A stretch of DNA of 59,071 nucleotides from Streptomyces sp. Ncost-T10-10d (GCF_900091955.1 NZ_FMDF01000048.1:1-59071); one strand, 5' to 3'; counted from the stretch's first letter, positions 26,243-36,010 are shown. Notes: generated by a model from the letters alone, not told the origin. A program made the numbers and translations.

Positions 26243-26917
26243 ATGGATCTCGTCACTCTGGGACTCCCCCAGGAACCCGCGGGCGGCGTCGCAGGCTGGG
26301 CAGCCGATCTCGTCGACACCATGGGGGGTCCGGGAGCCGGTCTCGCCATCGCCCTGGAGAATCTCTTTCCGCCGCTGCCCAGCGAGGTCATTCTCCCGCT
26401 GACCGGGTTCGCGGCGGGGCAGGGCGTCATCAGCCTGGCCTCCGCGCTCTTCTGGACCACGCTCGGTTCGGTGGTGGGCGCGGTGGTTCTGTACTGGATC
26501 GGAATGCTCTTCGGCCGCGACCGGATGCATGCGATCTGGGCAAGGCTTCCGCTGGTCAGGAGTTCCGATCTGGAGCGTACGGAGCGGTGGTTCGCCAAGC
26601 ACGGCACCAAGGCCGTCCTCCTCGGACGCATGGTGCCGATCTTCCGGAGTCTCATCTCCGTGCCGGCCGGCGTGGAACGCATGTCGCTGCCGCTCTTCGT
26701 AACCCTGACCGCTGTGGGCAGCCTGCTGTGGAACTCGGTGCTGGTGATGGCCGGGTACTGGCTCGGCGACCGGTGGGACCTGGTGGAGACCTACGTCGGG
26801 GTCATCTCCAAGGCCGTTCTCGTCCTGGTCCTGGCAGCCGTCATCGTGTACGTGAGTCTGCGGTGGCGCTCCCGTCCCCGTCCCCGTGAGCGGGCGCAGC
26901 ACCGTCGTTCGTCGTGA
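26243..26917 (+). CDS. DedA family membrane protein
   Basis: The 224-residue protein has the DedA (SNARE-associated, VTT) pattern: ALENLFPPLPSEVILPLTGF (residues about 32-52), with the conserved E and P residues of the re-entrant loop, then GSVVGAVVLYWIGMLFGR and the second conserved block GRMVPIFRSLISVPAGVERM with its arginine, followed by two hydrophobic helices. DedA proteins act as lipid scramblases or flippases, often for undecaprenyl phosphate or phospholipids. The tail is basic (RWRSRPRPRERAQHRR). Its stop overlaps the start of the longest frame of the next gene, so the pair may be co-transcribed with the two-component genes. Confidence 0.92.
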   Translation: MDLVTLGLPQEPAGGVAGWAADLVDTMGGPGAGLAIALENLFPPLPSEVILPLTGFAAGQGVISLASALFWTTLGSVVGAVVLYWIGMLFGRDRMHAIWARLPLVRSSDLERTERWFAKHGTKAVLLGRMVPIFRSLISVPAGVERMSLPLFVTLTAVGSLLWNSVLVMAGYWLGDRWDLVETYVGVISKAVLVLVLAAVIVYVSLRWRSRPRPRERAQHRRSS

Positions 26918-27090
26918 GCCACGAGCCGCTGTACCGCGCTCTCCCGGTCTCCCCCGCCCGCCAAGGACGATCTTGCCGTGACGGTGCCGCGCGACTAGCC
27001 TCGGCATCCGTGCAGGGGGACTCCACAGACAGTGCGACCAGTCATCCTCCGGGGCCACTCGGCTCCTGGCGCGATGAAGGGGGCACCTCG

Positions 27091-28254
27091 GTGGCGCGCA
27101 CCTCCTCCTGGCCCCGCAGAGTCACGGGCGCCCTGCTCGGCTGCTGCACCGCCCTGCTGGACCTGCTGTATTTCGCCGTGCCGGGTACCCTGTTGGGTCC
27201 GTTCATTCTGTGGCCCCGTACGCGTCCGCGAGCCCTGGCCGTGCTGAGTGCCGGGGCCCGTCGGCTCACGGAGCTGGAGCGGATCCGTCGCAGCGTCTTC
27301 TTCGGCGACGTGTTCCCCACACACCGCGCGTCCGACCGGAATGTGCTGCGCTACCTCGCCACCCGCACCTGCACGGGGATGCTGTCCGGATTGGTGGTTG
27401 CGCTGCTGGGGTTCGGGGTCGTGCTGGCCGGACTGCTGGCGGCCGGGGTGGCACGCGCCACCACGAGCTGGCAGGAACTGCTGACCCAAGGGGTCCTCGG
27501 CGGCGTCCTCCTCTTCCTCGACCTCCAGGGGCTCTTCTCGCTGGACGCCCTCGACGCACGGCTGGCACGGGAACACTTCGGCCCGTCCGAGCGGGAGTTG
27601 CTGGAGCGGCGCATCGCGGAACTGGCCGCCAGCCGTGCCGGAGTGCTCCGGGCGGTCGACGTGGAGCGCAAGCGCATCGAACGCGATCTGCACGACGGCG
27701 TCCAGCAGCGGCTCGTCGCACTCGCCATGCTGCTGGGCCGGGCCCGCCGCAACCGGACACCCGAGCAGGCCGATCTGCTGCTCCAGCAGGCGCACAAGGA
27801 GTCCCAGGAGGTCCTCACCGAGCTGCGGGAGGTGGCCTGGCGCGTCTATCCGTCGGCGCTCGACAACCTCGGGCTGGAGGAGGCACTCGGCGGGGTGGCC
27901 CAGCGCTGCAGTATTCCCCTGCAGATGGAGTTCGACCTGGCGCTGCCGTTGCCCCGGCCCGTGGAGACAGCCGCCTACTTCGTGGTGTCGGAGGCGGTGA
28001 CCAACGCGGCCAAGCACTCCCGCGCGACCCACATCTCCGTCAGCGTCAAGGGTGACGGGAGCGGAGTCTCCGTACGCGTCCGGGACAACGGCACCGGCGG
28101 AGCCGATCCCACGGGCAGCGGACTGGCCGGGCTGCGCAGCCGGGTGGACGCACTTGACGGCCGCCTGTACATCGACAGCCCTTCCGGGGGCCCCACCACC
28201 ATCATCGCGGAGCTGCTGTGCGCGTCATGCTTGCCGAGGACTCGACCCTGCTGA
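27091..28254 (+). CDS. sensor histidine kinase (DesK/NarX type)
   Basis: The GTG at 27091 follows AAGGGGG and lies just before the first membrane segment; the frame is open further upstream, but that part is not conserved in character. The 387-residue protein has membrane helices near residues 15-50 and 90-145, a coiled region (SERELLERRIAELAASRA), the HisKA_3 helix with His201 in ERKRIERDLHDGVQQRLVAL, and an ATPase domain (VVSEAVTNAAKHS; VRDNGTGGADPTGSGLAGL). It has no large extracellular sensor. It overlaps its response regulator by 37 bases, so the two are translationally coupled. Confidence 0.93.
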   Translation: MARTSSWPRRVTGALLGCCTALLDLLYFAVPGTLLGPFILWPRTRPRALAVLSAGARRLTELERIRRSVFFGDVFPTHRASDRNVLRYLATRTCTGMLSGLVVALLGFGVVLAGLLAAGVARATTSWQELLTQGVLGGVLLFLDLQGLFSLDALDARLAREHFGPSERELLERRIAELAASRAGVLRAVDVERKRIERDLHDGVQQRLVALAMLLGRARRNRTPEQADLLLQQAHKESQEVLTELREVAWRVYPSALDNLGLEEALGGVAQRCSIPLQMEFDLALPLPRPVETAAYFVVSEAVTNAAKHSRATHISVSVKGDGSGVSVRVRDNGTGGADPTGSGLAGLRSRVDALDGRLYIDSPSGGPTTIIAELLCASCLPRTRPC

Positions 28255-28862
28255 GGGAGGGCCTGGTTCGACTGCTCGCCGAGGAGGGACATGAAGTCCT
28301 CGCCGCGGTGGGTGAGGGGACGGCCCTCGTCCGGGCAGTCGAGGCGGACCCGCCGGACCTCGTCGTCGTCGACATCCGGATGCCGCCCACCCACACCGAT
28401 GAGGGGCTGCGGGCCGCGCTGGAGATCCGTGAGCGCTGGCCCCTGGTCGGTGTGCTGGTGCTCTCCCAGCATGTGGAGCGCAATTACGCGGTGCGGCTGC
28501 TGTCCGCAAATGCCGAACGGGTCGGCTATCTGCTCAAGGACCGGGTCGCGCAGGTCGACGAATTCCTGGACTCGCTGGAGCGGATTCACGCGGGCGGCGC
28601 GTCCATCGACGCGGAAGTCGTACGCCAGTTGGTGGTCCGGACCACGCACAGCGACCCCTTGGCCAGGCTGACACCCCGCGAGCGCACCGTCCTGCAGGAG
28701 CTGGCGCAGGGCCGCACCAATGCGGCCATCGCCCAGCATCTGCACATCTCGCTCAGTTCGGTCGAGAAGAACCTCAACTCCGTCTTCGACAAGCTCGATC
28801 TGGCACGGACCACGGGATACAGCAGACGAGTGCTGGCGGTCCTGCGCTACTTGGAGTCGTAG
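28218..28862 (+). CDS. NarL/LuxR-type response regulator
   Basis: The 214-residue protein has a receiver domain (phospho-acceptor Asp52 in VVVDIRMPP, acidic pair from MLAEDS, Lys in LLKDRV) and a C-terminal LuxR helix-turn-helix (LTPRERTVLQELAQGRTNAA, then SSVEKNLNSVFDKL). In this branch the phospho-site is followed by MPPTHTDEGL, typical of DesR/LiaR-like regulators paired with HisKA_3 kinases. The GTG start lies inside the end of the kinase gene. Confidence 0.94.
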   Translation: MRVMLAEDSTLLREGLVRLLAEEGHEVLAAVGEGTALVRAVEADPPDLVVVDIRMPPTHTDEGLRAALEIRERWPLVGVLVLSQHVERNYAVRLLSANAERVGYLLKDRVAQVDEFLDSLERIHAGGASIDAEVVRQLVVRTTHSDPLARLTPRERTVLQELAQGRTNAAIAQHLHISLSSVEKNLNSVFDKLDLARTTGYSRRVLAVLRYLES

Positions 28863-29093
28863 GAGCCGGTACGCGGGTCCCTTCGGGCTCGGGTGGCACC
28901 ATGCGGCCGTCGCCCGCCCGGACGACGACAGCTTCCAGGATCGAAGTTCCTCACGCAGTGGTCGTTGCCGCACCGGGCGGGTGCCGGACATCCGGGCCGG
29001 GTTCCGCACCGGCCCTCCTTGATCGATGATGATGCACAGGGCTGCCGTCCTCGGTGCGGCACCGCCTGTCCCAGGAACAGGAAGGGGTTCCCC

Positions 29094-30421
29094 ATGCGGG
29101 AAACGACGCCGGACCATTCCCCGTCGGACGATCGGTCCGTCCACGGCTCGGACGAGGAAGCTCAGGTGATCGTGGTGGGGGCGGGGCCGGCGGGCTCGGC
29201 CGCAGCCTTCCACCTCGCCAGGGCGGGCGTCGATGTCCTGCTTCTGGAGAAGTCCCACTTTCCCCGGGAGAAGGTGTGCGGGGACGGTTTGACGCCACGA
29301 GCGGTGCACCAGCTCATCAGGATGGGCATCGACATCAAGGCTCCCGGGTGGACACGTTCACGCGGGATGCGATGGGTGGCCGGGGACCATCAGGTGCACA
29401 TCGACTGGCCCGCGCTCGGGCGATACCCGGATTTCGGGCTCTCGCGCAGCCGGCACGACTTCGACGACATCCTGGCCCGGCACGCCGTCGCCGCCGGAGC
29501 CCGGCTGCGCAGCGGCGTGAAGGTGACCCAGCCCCTGACCGACCGCGCCGCCCGTATCACCGGTGTCACCGCCACGACCTCGGCGAAGGAGCCATTGGCC
29601 TTCCACGCGCCGATCGTCATCGCCGCCGACGGTGCCTCCGCCCGCCTCGCTCTCGCCATGGGCCTGCAGCGGGACAGGAGCAGGCAGATCGCGACGGCCG
29701 CCCGCCGCTATTACCGAAGTCCGGAGCGTTCCCAGGAGGAGTACCTGGAGCTGTGGGCCGACCTCCGCTTCCCGGGGAGCGATCACTACCTGCCCGGATA
29801 CGGCTGGATCTTCCCCATGGGCGACGGCCGCGTCAATGTCGGTCTCGGTGCGCTGCCCCACCGACGGCACGGAAAGGCGGATCTGCGCGCCACACTGGAC
29901 GAGTGGCTGGCGCGCACCCCGCACGCCTGGGGACTGCGCGAGGAGAACGCGGAGGGCCCTGTCCGGAGCGCGGCCCTTCCGCTGGGCTTCAACCGTCACC
30001 CCCTCTACACCCGCGGGCTCCTCCTCGTCGGCGACTCCGGAGGCATGATCAGCCCTTGGAACGGCGAAGGAATCGGCCAGGCCATGGAAGCCGGCGAAGT
30101 CGCGGCCGAGACCGCCGCGCTCGCCCTCGCGCTCCCCGGGGGCCCCGGCGGGAGCAGGTGCTGCGCGGCTACCCCGTCGAGATGAACCGCCGCTGGGGGC
30201 GCTACTACCGTCTCGGGAACACGGCCGCCGACCTCGTCTTCAGCCGTTCGGGTTTCCAGCCGGTCCTCAACCGTTACGTCATGGGGTCGCCGTTTCTGCT
30301 CAACACCCTGGCCCGGCTGCTGACCAACCTCACGGACAAGCCCTCCCACGACCTGATCGACCATCTGCTCAACGGCGTCGTGCGTCTCGTACCGGAACCG
30401 AAGGTGCGACGCAGGCGCTGA
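29094..30421 (+). CDS. geranylgeranyl reductase-family FAD oxidoreductase (one frameshift)
   Basis: The ATG follows GGAAGGGG. The first 363 residues contain the FAD dinucleotide fold (VIVVGAGPAGSAAAFHLARA), the family motif KVCGDGLTPRAV, and the second FAD motif LLVGDSGGMISPWNGEGIG, all typical of the geranylgeranyl reductase/digeranylgeranylglycerophospholipid reductase family acting on isoprenoid double bonds. At about 30140-30165, in a run of G and C bases, the frame must step back by one base; the continuation REQVLRGYPVEMNRRWGRYY to residue 442 is in the other frame and is clearly the proper C-terminus. Either a recent one-base deletion or a sequencing error explains this. Confidence 0.85.
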
Positions 30422-30736
30422 ACCGCGAATCCCGGCCGGGGACACGAACAGCCCACCGGGGAAAGCCTGCCGGCTGACCCCGCAGCGCTGTGTCCCGTAC
30501 TACTCGTCGATCGTGGCCCCGTACGCCGCGTCCGGCGACGGAACCCTGAGCGAGCCCCCTCCGTACGTCCACGAGCCCGTGGCGGCAAAAAGGGTTGCAC
30601 GTCGGACGCGCCGTGGGCGGGTTTCCGCCCGCCCCTGAAACCTCGAAGCAACCCCCGATGAGACGGGGGCTGCGACGAGGAACGGGAATCAGGCGCCAGG
30701 TCCTGTCGCGCGGCAGACGGCCGTCGACGACGAGGT
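30422..30736. other. intergenic region between convergent genes
   Basis: No gene is seen. A small hairpin at 30650-30671 (AACCCCCG and CGGGGGCT, 6-base loop) is a plausible terminator for the LysR-domain gene that ends at 30737 on the minus strand. Confidence 0.5.
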
Positions 30737-31498
30737 CTAGGACCGGCGGCGAGGCTTTCCTCGTTTGCCGCCCTTGGCGCCGCCGGAACCGCTTCGAGGG
30801 CTCTTCCCGGCCGACTTGCCGGCTACGGGCTTGCGGCGTGCACCGCCTGTTTCGGGGCGCTTGCCCTTCGGCTGCGCCGGGGTCCTGGGGCGGCCCCGTG
30901 AACTGTTGACGGTCCGCCCCCGGACGATCCCGATGAAGTCCTCCACCAGGTCTGTCGTCTCGTCCTCCAGCCACGACAGCGCGACGCGCGACTCGGGGGC
31001 GTCCGACACCGGCCGGTAGGTGAGGTCCTTGCGATGGTGCAGGCGGGCGAGCGACTGCGGGACGACGAGAAGGCCCACTCCTGCCGCCACGAGCTCGATC
31101 GCGTCCGCCGTCGTGGCGGGCCGCTCGATCGCGGGCCGTCCCGGACGGTGCTCCCATTCGAGCGTGTCGTCGAGCGGGTGCAGCACGATGTCGTCGGCGA
31201 GATCCTCGGCGGAGACCTCGTCGACCGCTGCCACGACGTGGTCCTTCGGGATCACGACCACCGTGGTCTCGGTGTAGAGGGGGATCGCGCTGAGGCCCGT
31301 CCGGTCGATGGGCAGCCGCACGAGACCCGCGTCGGCGCCGCCGCCCCGCAGCACGTCGGACGCCTCGGCGGCCGACACCCCGACAAGGGTCAGCGGGACG
31401 TCGGGCAGCCGCTCGTTCCAGATCCGCACCCACTTGGTGGGCGTCACCCCGGGGACGTACGCGAGCCGGAACGAAGGGGTTTCTTCCGAGCTTGTCAC
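30737..31498 (-). CDS. LysR substrate-binding domain protein lacking a DNA-binding domain
   Basis: The 253-residue protein matches the effector half of LysR regulators (FRLAYVPGVTPTKWVRIW, LRGGGADAGLVRLPID, ETTVVVIPKDHVVA, VAAGVGLLVVPQSLA) but starts directly with that domain; the usual 60-residue N-terminal helix-turn-helix is absent. Residues 200-253 form a very basic low-complexity tail rich in Lys, Arg, Gly, Ser and Pro (KSAGKSPRSGSGGAKGGK), which could bind nucleic acid non-specifically. The start is GTG. It is divergent, with 58 bases between starts, from a DUF5997 gene. It may act as a ligand-binding partner rather than a classical regulator. Confidence 0.85.
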   Translation of the reverse strand: MTSSEETPSFRLAYVPGVTPTKWVRIWNERLPDVPLTLVGVSAAEASDVLRGGGADAGLVRLPIDRTGLSAIPLYTETTVVVIPKDHVVAAVDEVSAEDLADDIVLHPLDDTLEWEHRPGRPAIERPATTADAIELVAAGVGLLVVPQSLARLHHRKDLTYRPVSDAPESRVALSWLEDETTDLVEDFIGIVRGRTVNSSRGRPRTPAQPKGKRPETGGARRKPVAGKSAGKSPRSGSGGAKGGKRGKPRRRS

Positions 31499-31556
31499 TC
31501 AGCCAGGTTACCGGCCCTGGTCAGAGGTAGCGCACATGCTCGATACCCTTGGCACC

Positions 31557-31960
31557 ATGACGTCGCACAAGACCACCCAGACAATGAAGCCCGCAACCGC
31601 GGCAAAGAAGCTGGGTGTGTACCTCGAGGCCACCCCTGCCGAGTTCCAGGAGGGTGTCGTCTCGCGCACCGAGCTGAACGCACTGCAGTCCGATCCGCCC
31701 GAGTGGCTGCAGGAGCTGCGACGCAACGGCCCGCACCCCGGCCGGTGGTCGCGGCAAAGCTGGGCATCTCCATCTCCGGTCTCGCCCGTGGCGGAATCAC
31801 GGACGCCCTCACCACGGAGCAGATCGAGGCACTGAAGAAGGACAGCCCGGACTGGCTCCAGCAGGAACGCGCCACCCAGGCCGAGGTCCGGAAGGAAGCG
31901 GTTCGCATCAAGGAGAAGAACGCAGCGCGCGCCGGTCAGTCCCACGGTCCGCGTTCCTGA
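31557..31960 (+). CDS. DUF5997 family protein (one frameshift)
   Basis: The product begins MTSHKTTQTMKPATAAKKLG and is recognised as the short DUF5997 family, about 130 residues with two similar halves: TAAKKLGVYLEATPAEFQ-type and VAAKLGISISGLARGGITD-type, each followed by LNALQSDPPEWLQELRR or IEALKKDSPDWLQQER. The first half runs to RRNGPHP (about 31735); the second half is in a frame one base earlier. A one-base deletion in the C-rich stretch 31725-31745 explains it. Function is unknown. The internal repeat suggests a helix-turn-helix-like duplicated fold. Confidence 0.75.
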
Positions 31961-32538
31961 CCTCGTCCCTCGATCGCCCCGCGGCGTGACGGCCCGGCGT
32001 CGGCTCGCGCCTCGTCCGGCGGTGCCGCGCCGACGACGGACGGCGCGGCAGGGACGGCACGAGGGGCGCCGCCCATGACCCTGTACGTGGCATCCTTCAT
32101 CGCCCGTCGCGTTCGGCTGTGCTGGTCTTCACCGGCAGCCTCGGCCACCTCGCCGTGGGCAATTCGGCGTCACCCCTGACTCCGCTCGTGCTGACCGCCG
32201 CGCTCGTACCACTCGTCGGACAGTGCGTCGCTCGGCGCAAGAGCATGCAGCACACCTTCCCGTGGTTCGGGCCACCACGGCCGACGCCCGGCTTCTTCGT
32301 ACGGTTCGGTATCCCCACAGGCCTCGTGGCCCTGTGGGCCGGACGGTGCCCGATGTGGTGCCCGACCGTACGTGCGGCGCCGAAGAACGTGCCGCCTCCA
32401 CCGTGCCCGGGCCCGGGCAGCGGGCGCCGGGCGATCAGTAGCCATTGCGCTCCGTGGCGGTGAAGGCCTTCTCAGGCACGGTCGTCTCGTCGGCGATCGC
32501 TTCCCCCGCTCGGAAGCGTGTTTGGGAGAATGATCGGT
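31961..32538. other. gene-poor stretch upstream of the GntR gene
   Basis: No intact gene is recognised. On the minus strand, near 32440-32510, a frame reads AGEAIADETTVPEKAF and ends ATERNGY-stop, which looks like the tail of a lost gene, but it is too short to name. The GntR leader lies at the right end. Confidence 0.4.
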
Positions 32539-33192
32539 ATGACAGGGTCTGAAGCTTTCGAGCCGGAGTCGGAGCGCGTCACTCGACAGCTGCGGGACGA
32601 CATCCTTGATGGTGTTCGACAGCCGGGCAGCAAGCTCGTCGAACGCGAACTCGCCGCCGAGCTCGGGGTGAGCAGACTGCCCATCCGCGATGCGCTCAAG
32701 GCGCTCGTGACCGAGGGCCTGGTAACTCCCCGGCCGCGGACCTGGGCAGTCGTCCGGGAGTTCACGTCCACGGACATCGCGGATCTCGACGAGATTCGTA
32801 CGCCCCTTGAACTGCTCACCTTCCGGCTCGCTGCTCAGCGGCGTACGCGGCCGGGCCTCGAAAAGCTTCGTTCGGACCTCGACGCCGAGCTGGAGGCCGC
32901 TCGTACGGGAGATGCCGTGCGGGCTCGACGGGCCGCCGCCGACTTCCACCAGACAGTGACCTCGTTGGCCGGCAACGAGATGCTCGGTGAGCTGGAGCGG
33001 ACGCTTCGAAGCAGGATGCGATGGCTGCTGGCGCAGCATGACGATCTCATGGCAGTCGCGAACGAGCACGAGGCCCTGTACGCCGCGATCGCGGAGCGGG
33101 ACATTCATCGAGTGGAAGAACTGGTCGTGAAGCACCTTGCGAACAGCCGTAGTGCGGCCGCTGCACGTCGGAGGCGGTCTCAAGGTTCCTGA
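32539..33192 (+). CDS. GntR family regulator (FadR/FCD subfamily)
   Basis: The ATG at 32539 is chosen because GGGAGA lies nine bases upstream; an ATG at 32530 is too close to it. The 217-residue protein has the winged helix typical of GntR (VTRQLRDDILDGVRQPGSKL, then VSRLPIRDALKALVTEGLV, residues about 12-75) and an FCD effector domain (DLDEIRTPLELLTFRLAAQR, ADFHQTVTSLAGNEML, and HEALYAAIAERDIHRVEELV), with acidic and histidine residues that bind a metal and a carboxylic acid ligand. It precedes the amidohydrolase gene by 89 bases on the same strand and probably regulates it. Confidence 0.92.
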   Translation: MTGSEAFEPESERVTRQLRDDILDGVRQPGSKLVERELAAELGVSRLPIRDALKALVTEGLVTPRPRTWAVVREFTSTDIADLDEIRTPLELLTFRLAAQRRTRPGLEKLRSDLDAELEAARTGDAVRARRAAADFHQTVTSLAGNEMLGELERTLRSRMRWLLAQHDDLMAVANEHEALYAAIAERDIHRVEELVVKHLANSRSAAAARRRRSQGS

Positions 33193-33281
33193 CGGAATGC
33201 GGCCTCGGGGCGATCACCGATCGGCGCAGCCGGCATTGAGCCGCATCACAGCTCGAAGCCATTCGGGATACCATTTTCTTC

Positions 33282-34469
33282 ATGACCCAAGTGACACTGG
33301 CGAACGTCCGCCCTTGGGGCGCGGCACCCGTGGACATCGTGATGTCCGGCGCCGACATCCTGGCCGTCGTGCCCACCGGGACCGCGAACGATGATGGTGA
33401 ACACCTCGACGGGGGCGGCCTCCTCGCTCTTCCCGGCTTCATCAATGCGCACGCCCACGTCGACAAGAGCTGGTGGGGCCAGCCGTGGGTTTCCTATGGC
33501 GGAGAGGCCACGACTCAGGGGCGCATCGCCCACGAGCGCGCCATGCGTGACGGACTCGGTATCCCAAACGCAGCCTCGACCACCGCAGTGCTGGGCGAGT
33601 TCCTCCGGCACGGCACGACAGCGGTGCGCAGCCATGTGGATGTCGACCTCGGTGTCGGGCTGCGAGGGATCGAAGCCGTCCGCGAGGCGGTGGACGCTTT
33701 CGACGGCGCGATCGAGGTGGAGATCGTCGCATTCCCGCAGGACGGTGTGATGCGCCGTCCCGGTGTGCTGGAACTGCTCGATCAGGCAGCCGTCGCGGGG
33801 GCGACGAGTATCGGCGGTATCGACCCGGCTTCGATCGACCGTGATCCCGTGGCGCAGCTCGACGGTCTGTTCGACATCGCGCAGCGTCGCGGCGTCGGTC
33901 TCGATATCCATCTGCACGACGGAGGGGAGCTCGGCGCGTTCCAGTTCGAGCTCATCATCGACCGCACCCGGCGTACGGGCTTGCGGGACAGGGTGACGAT
34001 TTCGCACGGCTTCGCCCTCGGGGAGCTCTCGGTGAGCCGACAACAGGACCTGCTCGACGGCTGCGAGGAGGCCGGCATCGCGTGGGCGACCGTGGCCCCG
34101 CCCCGTACCGCGCCTCTTCCCTGGCGCGGGATGCGGGACCGCGGCATCGCGGTCGGTCTCGGCACCGACGGAATCCGCGACCTGTGGTCCCCGTACGGTG
34201 ACGGCGACATGCTGCGCATCGCGCTCGGCTTCGCACGGCTGCACGGACTGCGCACCGATGAGGAACTCGCATACGCGGTGGAACTGTCCTCCACCCGTGC
34301 GGCCGGCTTTGTCCACCGCCGCGTCCACGACATCGTCGCGGGAGCACGCGCGGACATCGTTCTGGTGGACGCCGAGAACGTCCAGGACGCCCTCGTCCGC
34401 TCTCCGCGGCGCCGACTCGTGGTCGCGGGTGGGCGCGTGGTGGTCCGGGACGGTGAGCTTCAGGTCTGA
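33282..34469 (+). CDS. amidohydrolase family protein (cytosine deaminase-like)
   Basis: The 395-residue protein is a metal-dependent amidohydrolase of the CodA/AtzF-like branch: metal ligands His57 and His59 in [38 protein letters not shown], and the catalytic aspartate in GLGTDGIRD. The lysine after HVD and the G-T-D-G motif favour deamination or hydrolysis of a cyclic amide or an N-heterocycle. The N- and C-terminal strands (TLANVRPW and [11 protein letters not shown]) make the usual composite beta domain. It is probably co-transcribed with the GntR gene. The ribosome binding site is weak. Confidence 0.88.
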   Translation: MTQVTLANVRPWGAAPVDIVMSGADILAVVPTGTANDDGEHLDGGGLLALPGFINAHAHVDKSWWGQPWVSYGGEATTQGRIAHERAMRDGLGIPNAASTTAVLGEFLRHGTTAVRSHVDVDLGVGLRGIEAVREAVDAFDGAIEVEIVAFPQDGVMRRPGVLELLDQAAVAGATSIGGIDPASIDRDPVAQLDGLFDIAQRRGVGLDIHLHDGGELGAFQFELIIDRTRRTGLRDRVTISHGFALGELSVSRQQDLLDGCEEAGIAWATVAPPRTAPLPWRGMRDRGIAVGLGTDGIRDLWSPYGDGDMLRIALGFARLHGLRTDEELAYAVELSSTRAAGFVHRRVHDIVAGARADIVLVDAENVQDALVRSPRRRLVVAGGRVVVRDGELQV

Positions 34470-34472
34470 TAC

Positions 34473-34632
34473 CGATCGGCGAGCGCGGCACGGCCGTGTC
34501 GGAGCGCGGCCGGTCAGCTCCGCGAGGCGGGTGATCCGGTACAGCACAGTGTTGCGGCGGCAATGGAGCCGCCGCGCCGCCTCGGCGGTCGAGCCGTCCG
34601 CGGCGAACCATGCGTCGAGGGTGTCGGGCGAG
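34473..34632 (-). pseudogene. PucR/CdaR-type regulator, C-terminal helix-turn-helix remnant
   Basis: The minus-strand frame reads [20 protein letters not shown], then [21 protein letters not shown], the signature C-terminal helix-turn-helix (HTH_30) of PucR-family activators. The preceding 350-450 residues are missing; the frame starts only six bases beyond the stop of the thioesterase gene. PucR proteins commonly control purine or amidohydrolase genes, so this may be the old regulator of the convergent amidohydrolase. Confidence 0.7.
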
Positions 34633-34637
34633 GGGAG

Positions 34638-35444
34638 TTACGAGGCGCCGGGCGCCGCGATGACGCGTTCGGCGGCGGCGCAGGCCGTGCGCACCGACGC
34701 AGTGACGGTGCGGATCAGGGCAGCGCGGTGGTCGTGCAGATAGAAGTGGCCGCCGGGGTAGAGGTGGACGCCTTGGAGGTGCGGGGAATGATCGGCCCAG
34801 GCCCTGAGCCTCCTGGGCTCCACGACAAGGTCCTGTTCACCGCCGAAGACGGTGAAAGGCAGCGGCGGTGAGCCGGTGGCGGGGTCGCGTGCCCAGGTGT
34901 CGACGAGTTTGAAATCGCTGCGGAACACGGGCTCGAACAACTGCCACAGATCGTCGTTGTCGAGCAGCTCGGCGGGGGTACCGCCGATCGACCGCAGCCG
35001 GTCACGCAGTTCGGCGTCGGAGCTCTCGTGCCGCCCTGGACTGCGCCGGTACTCCGCGCCCCTGGGCGGACCGAAGGCGGAGAGTCCGAGCCAGACCGGC
35101 ATCGGCCCGCCCTGCCCGGCGAGCCTCAGGGTCAGTTCGTACGCGGCCAGGCCGCCCATGCTGTGCCCGAAGAAGGCGAACGGCCGGTCGAACAGCGGCA
35201 GCAACTCCTGATGGAAATGGTCGACCAGATCTTCGACGCGGTCGACGGCGGGCTGATCGCGCCGGTGCGCACGCCCGGGGGCGTTGAGCAGACACAGCTC
35301 CCAGTCCGGCGGGAACTCCGGTACCCAGTCCCGGTAGAGCAGATGCGTGCCACCGGCGTGGTGGAAGAGGAAGAGGCGCAGCGACGGGTCGGCGACCGGG
35401 CTCGGGCAGACGGCGGATCCACGGAACTCGGCGGTATGTGTCAT
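34638..35444 (-). CDS. type II thioesterase (alpha/beta hydrolase)
   Basis: The ATG at 35444 has GGAAGGG upstream. The 268-residue protein is a standalone editing thioesterase of the kind that clears misprimed or stalled acyl groups from NRPS or PKS carrier proteins: LRLFLFHHAGGTHLLYRDW, LCLLNAPGRAHRRDQP, nucleophile Ser95 in FFGHSMGGLAAYEL, WLGLSAFGPP, the acidic residue in VFGGEQDLVV, and the catalytic His in GGHFYLHDH. The first 20 residues are an unusual extension. No NRPS, PKS or carrier-protein gene lies in the window, so it is an orphan here. Length and motifs are intact. Confidence 0.92.
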   Translation of the reverse strand: MTHTAEFRGSAVCPSPVADPSLRLFLFHHAGGTHLLYRDWVPEFPPDWELCLLNAPGRAHRRDQPAVDRVEDLVDHFHQELLPLFDRPFAFFGHSMGGLAAYELTLRLAGQGGPMPVWLGLSAFGPPRGAEYRRSPGRHESSDAELRDRLRSIGGTPAELLDNDDLWQLFEPVFRSDFKLVDTWARDPATGSPPLPFTVFGGEQDLVVEPRRLRAWADHSPHLQGVHLYPGGHFYLHDHRAALIRTVTASVRTACAAAERVIAAPGAS

Positions 35445-35715
35445 GCCCCGGCCCTTCCCATGGCGGCACGGGGGCCGGGGACGGTCAGGACCTGCTGTGC
35501 CCGGCACGGCTCGACTGGCTCCAGCACCTGCACTCCCATCGTGGCAATCCTTGTCGCACAGCGCGTCACATGACGTCGCAGGGCGATTGTCGCATTGTCC
35601 TCGGACATCGGAGCCGACTTCGGTGGCGACATCGGCTCAGCTCTTCCGTTTGGATCAAGCCGGATCAGGGAGCGGGGTGAGGAGGGAGGCAGATGCGGTC
35701 TCCCCTGATCGAGCG
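35445..35715. other. intergenic region upstream of the thioesterase gene
   Basis: No gene is seen. A degenerate copy of a Streptomyces-type repeat (ATCGAGCGCAGCCGAGAG) occurs at about 35700-35728; a better copy lies at 58180-58222. Confidence 0.45.
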
Positions 35716-35729
35716 CAGCCGAGAGCCGG

Positions 35730-36010
35730 CGAAGGAGCCCTGCCGACCGATGACAGCACGCCGACATGGTCCACGAGCAGCCGATGCGCGGTGATCCCCG
35801 GGGGGTGCCGACCAGCCCGCTGACCACTCCGACACCTGCCACGGACGGCACTGTCATCACCACGACTTGGCGCGGCGTCATACCGATCGACTTGAGCATG
35901 CCCGGGTCGCCGCCGCGTTCCCGGGTGCTCGGGAGAACGGTGTTGAAGACTCCGAGCGCCGCGGGCAGCCGGTGCGTGCGCAGCTCGGGGATCAGTCGGG
36001 GCCCTGCCGC
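35730..36010 (-). pseudogene. FtsX-like ABC transporter permease remnant
   Basis: Minus-strand translation in two frames gives ALGVFNTVLPSTRERGGDPG, MLKSIGMTPRQVVVMTVPSV, AGVGVVSGLVGTP and ITAHRLLVDHVG. This is the conserved cytoplasmic and third membrane segment of MacB/FtsX-type permeases (consensus: T(R)ERxxDLGVLKSLGMTPRQ). The rest of the protein, normally 400-850 residues, is missing and the frames are shifted. No ATP-binding partner is present. Confidence 0.7.

Noticed and set aside
32119..32463. 114-codon frame upstream of the GntR gene
   Set aside because: Hydrophobic at the start but then Pro/Cys-rich and unlike any membrane protein; no ribosome binding site.
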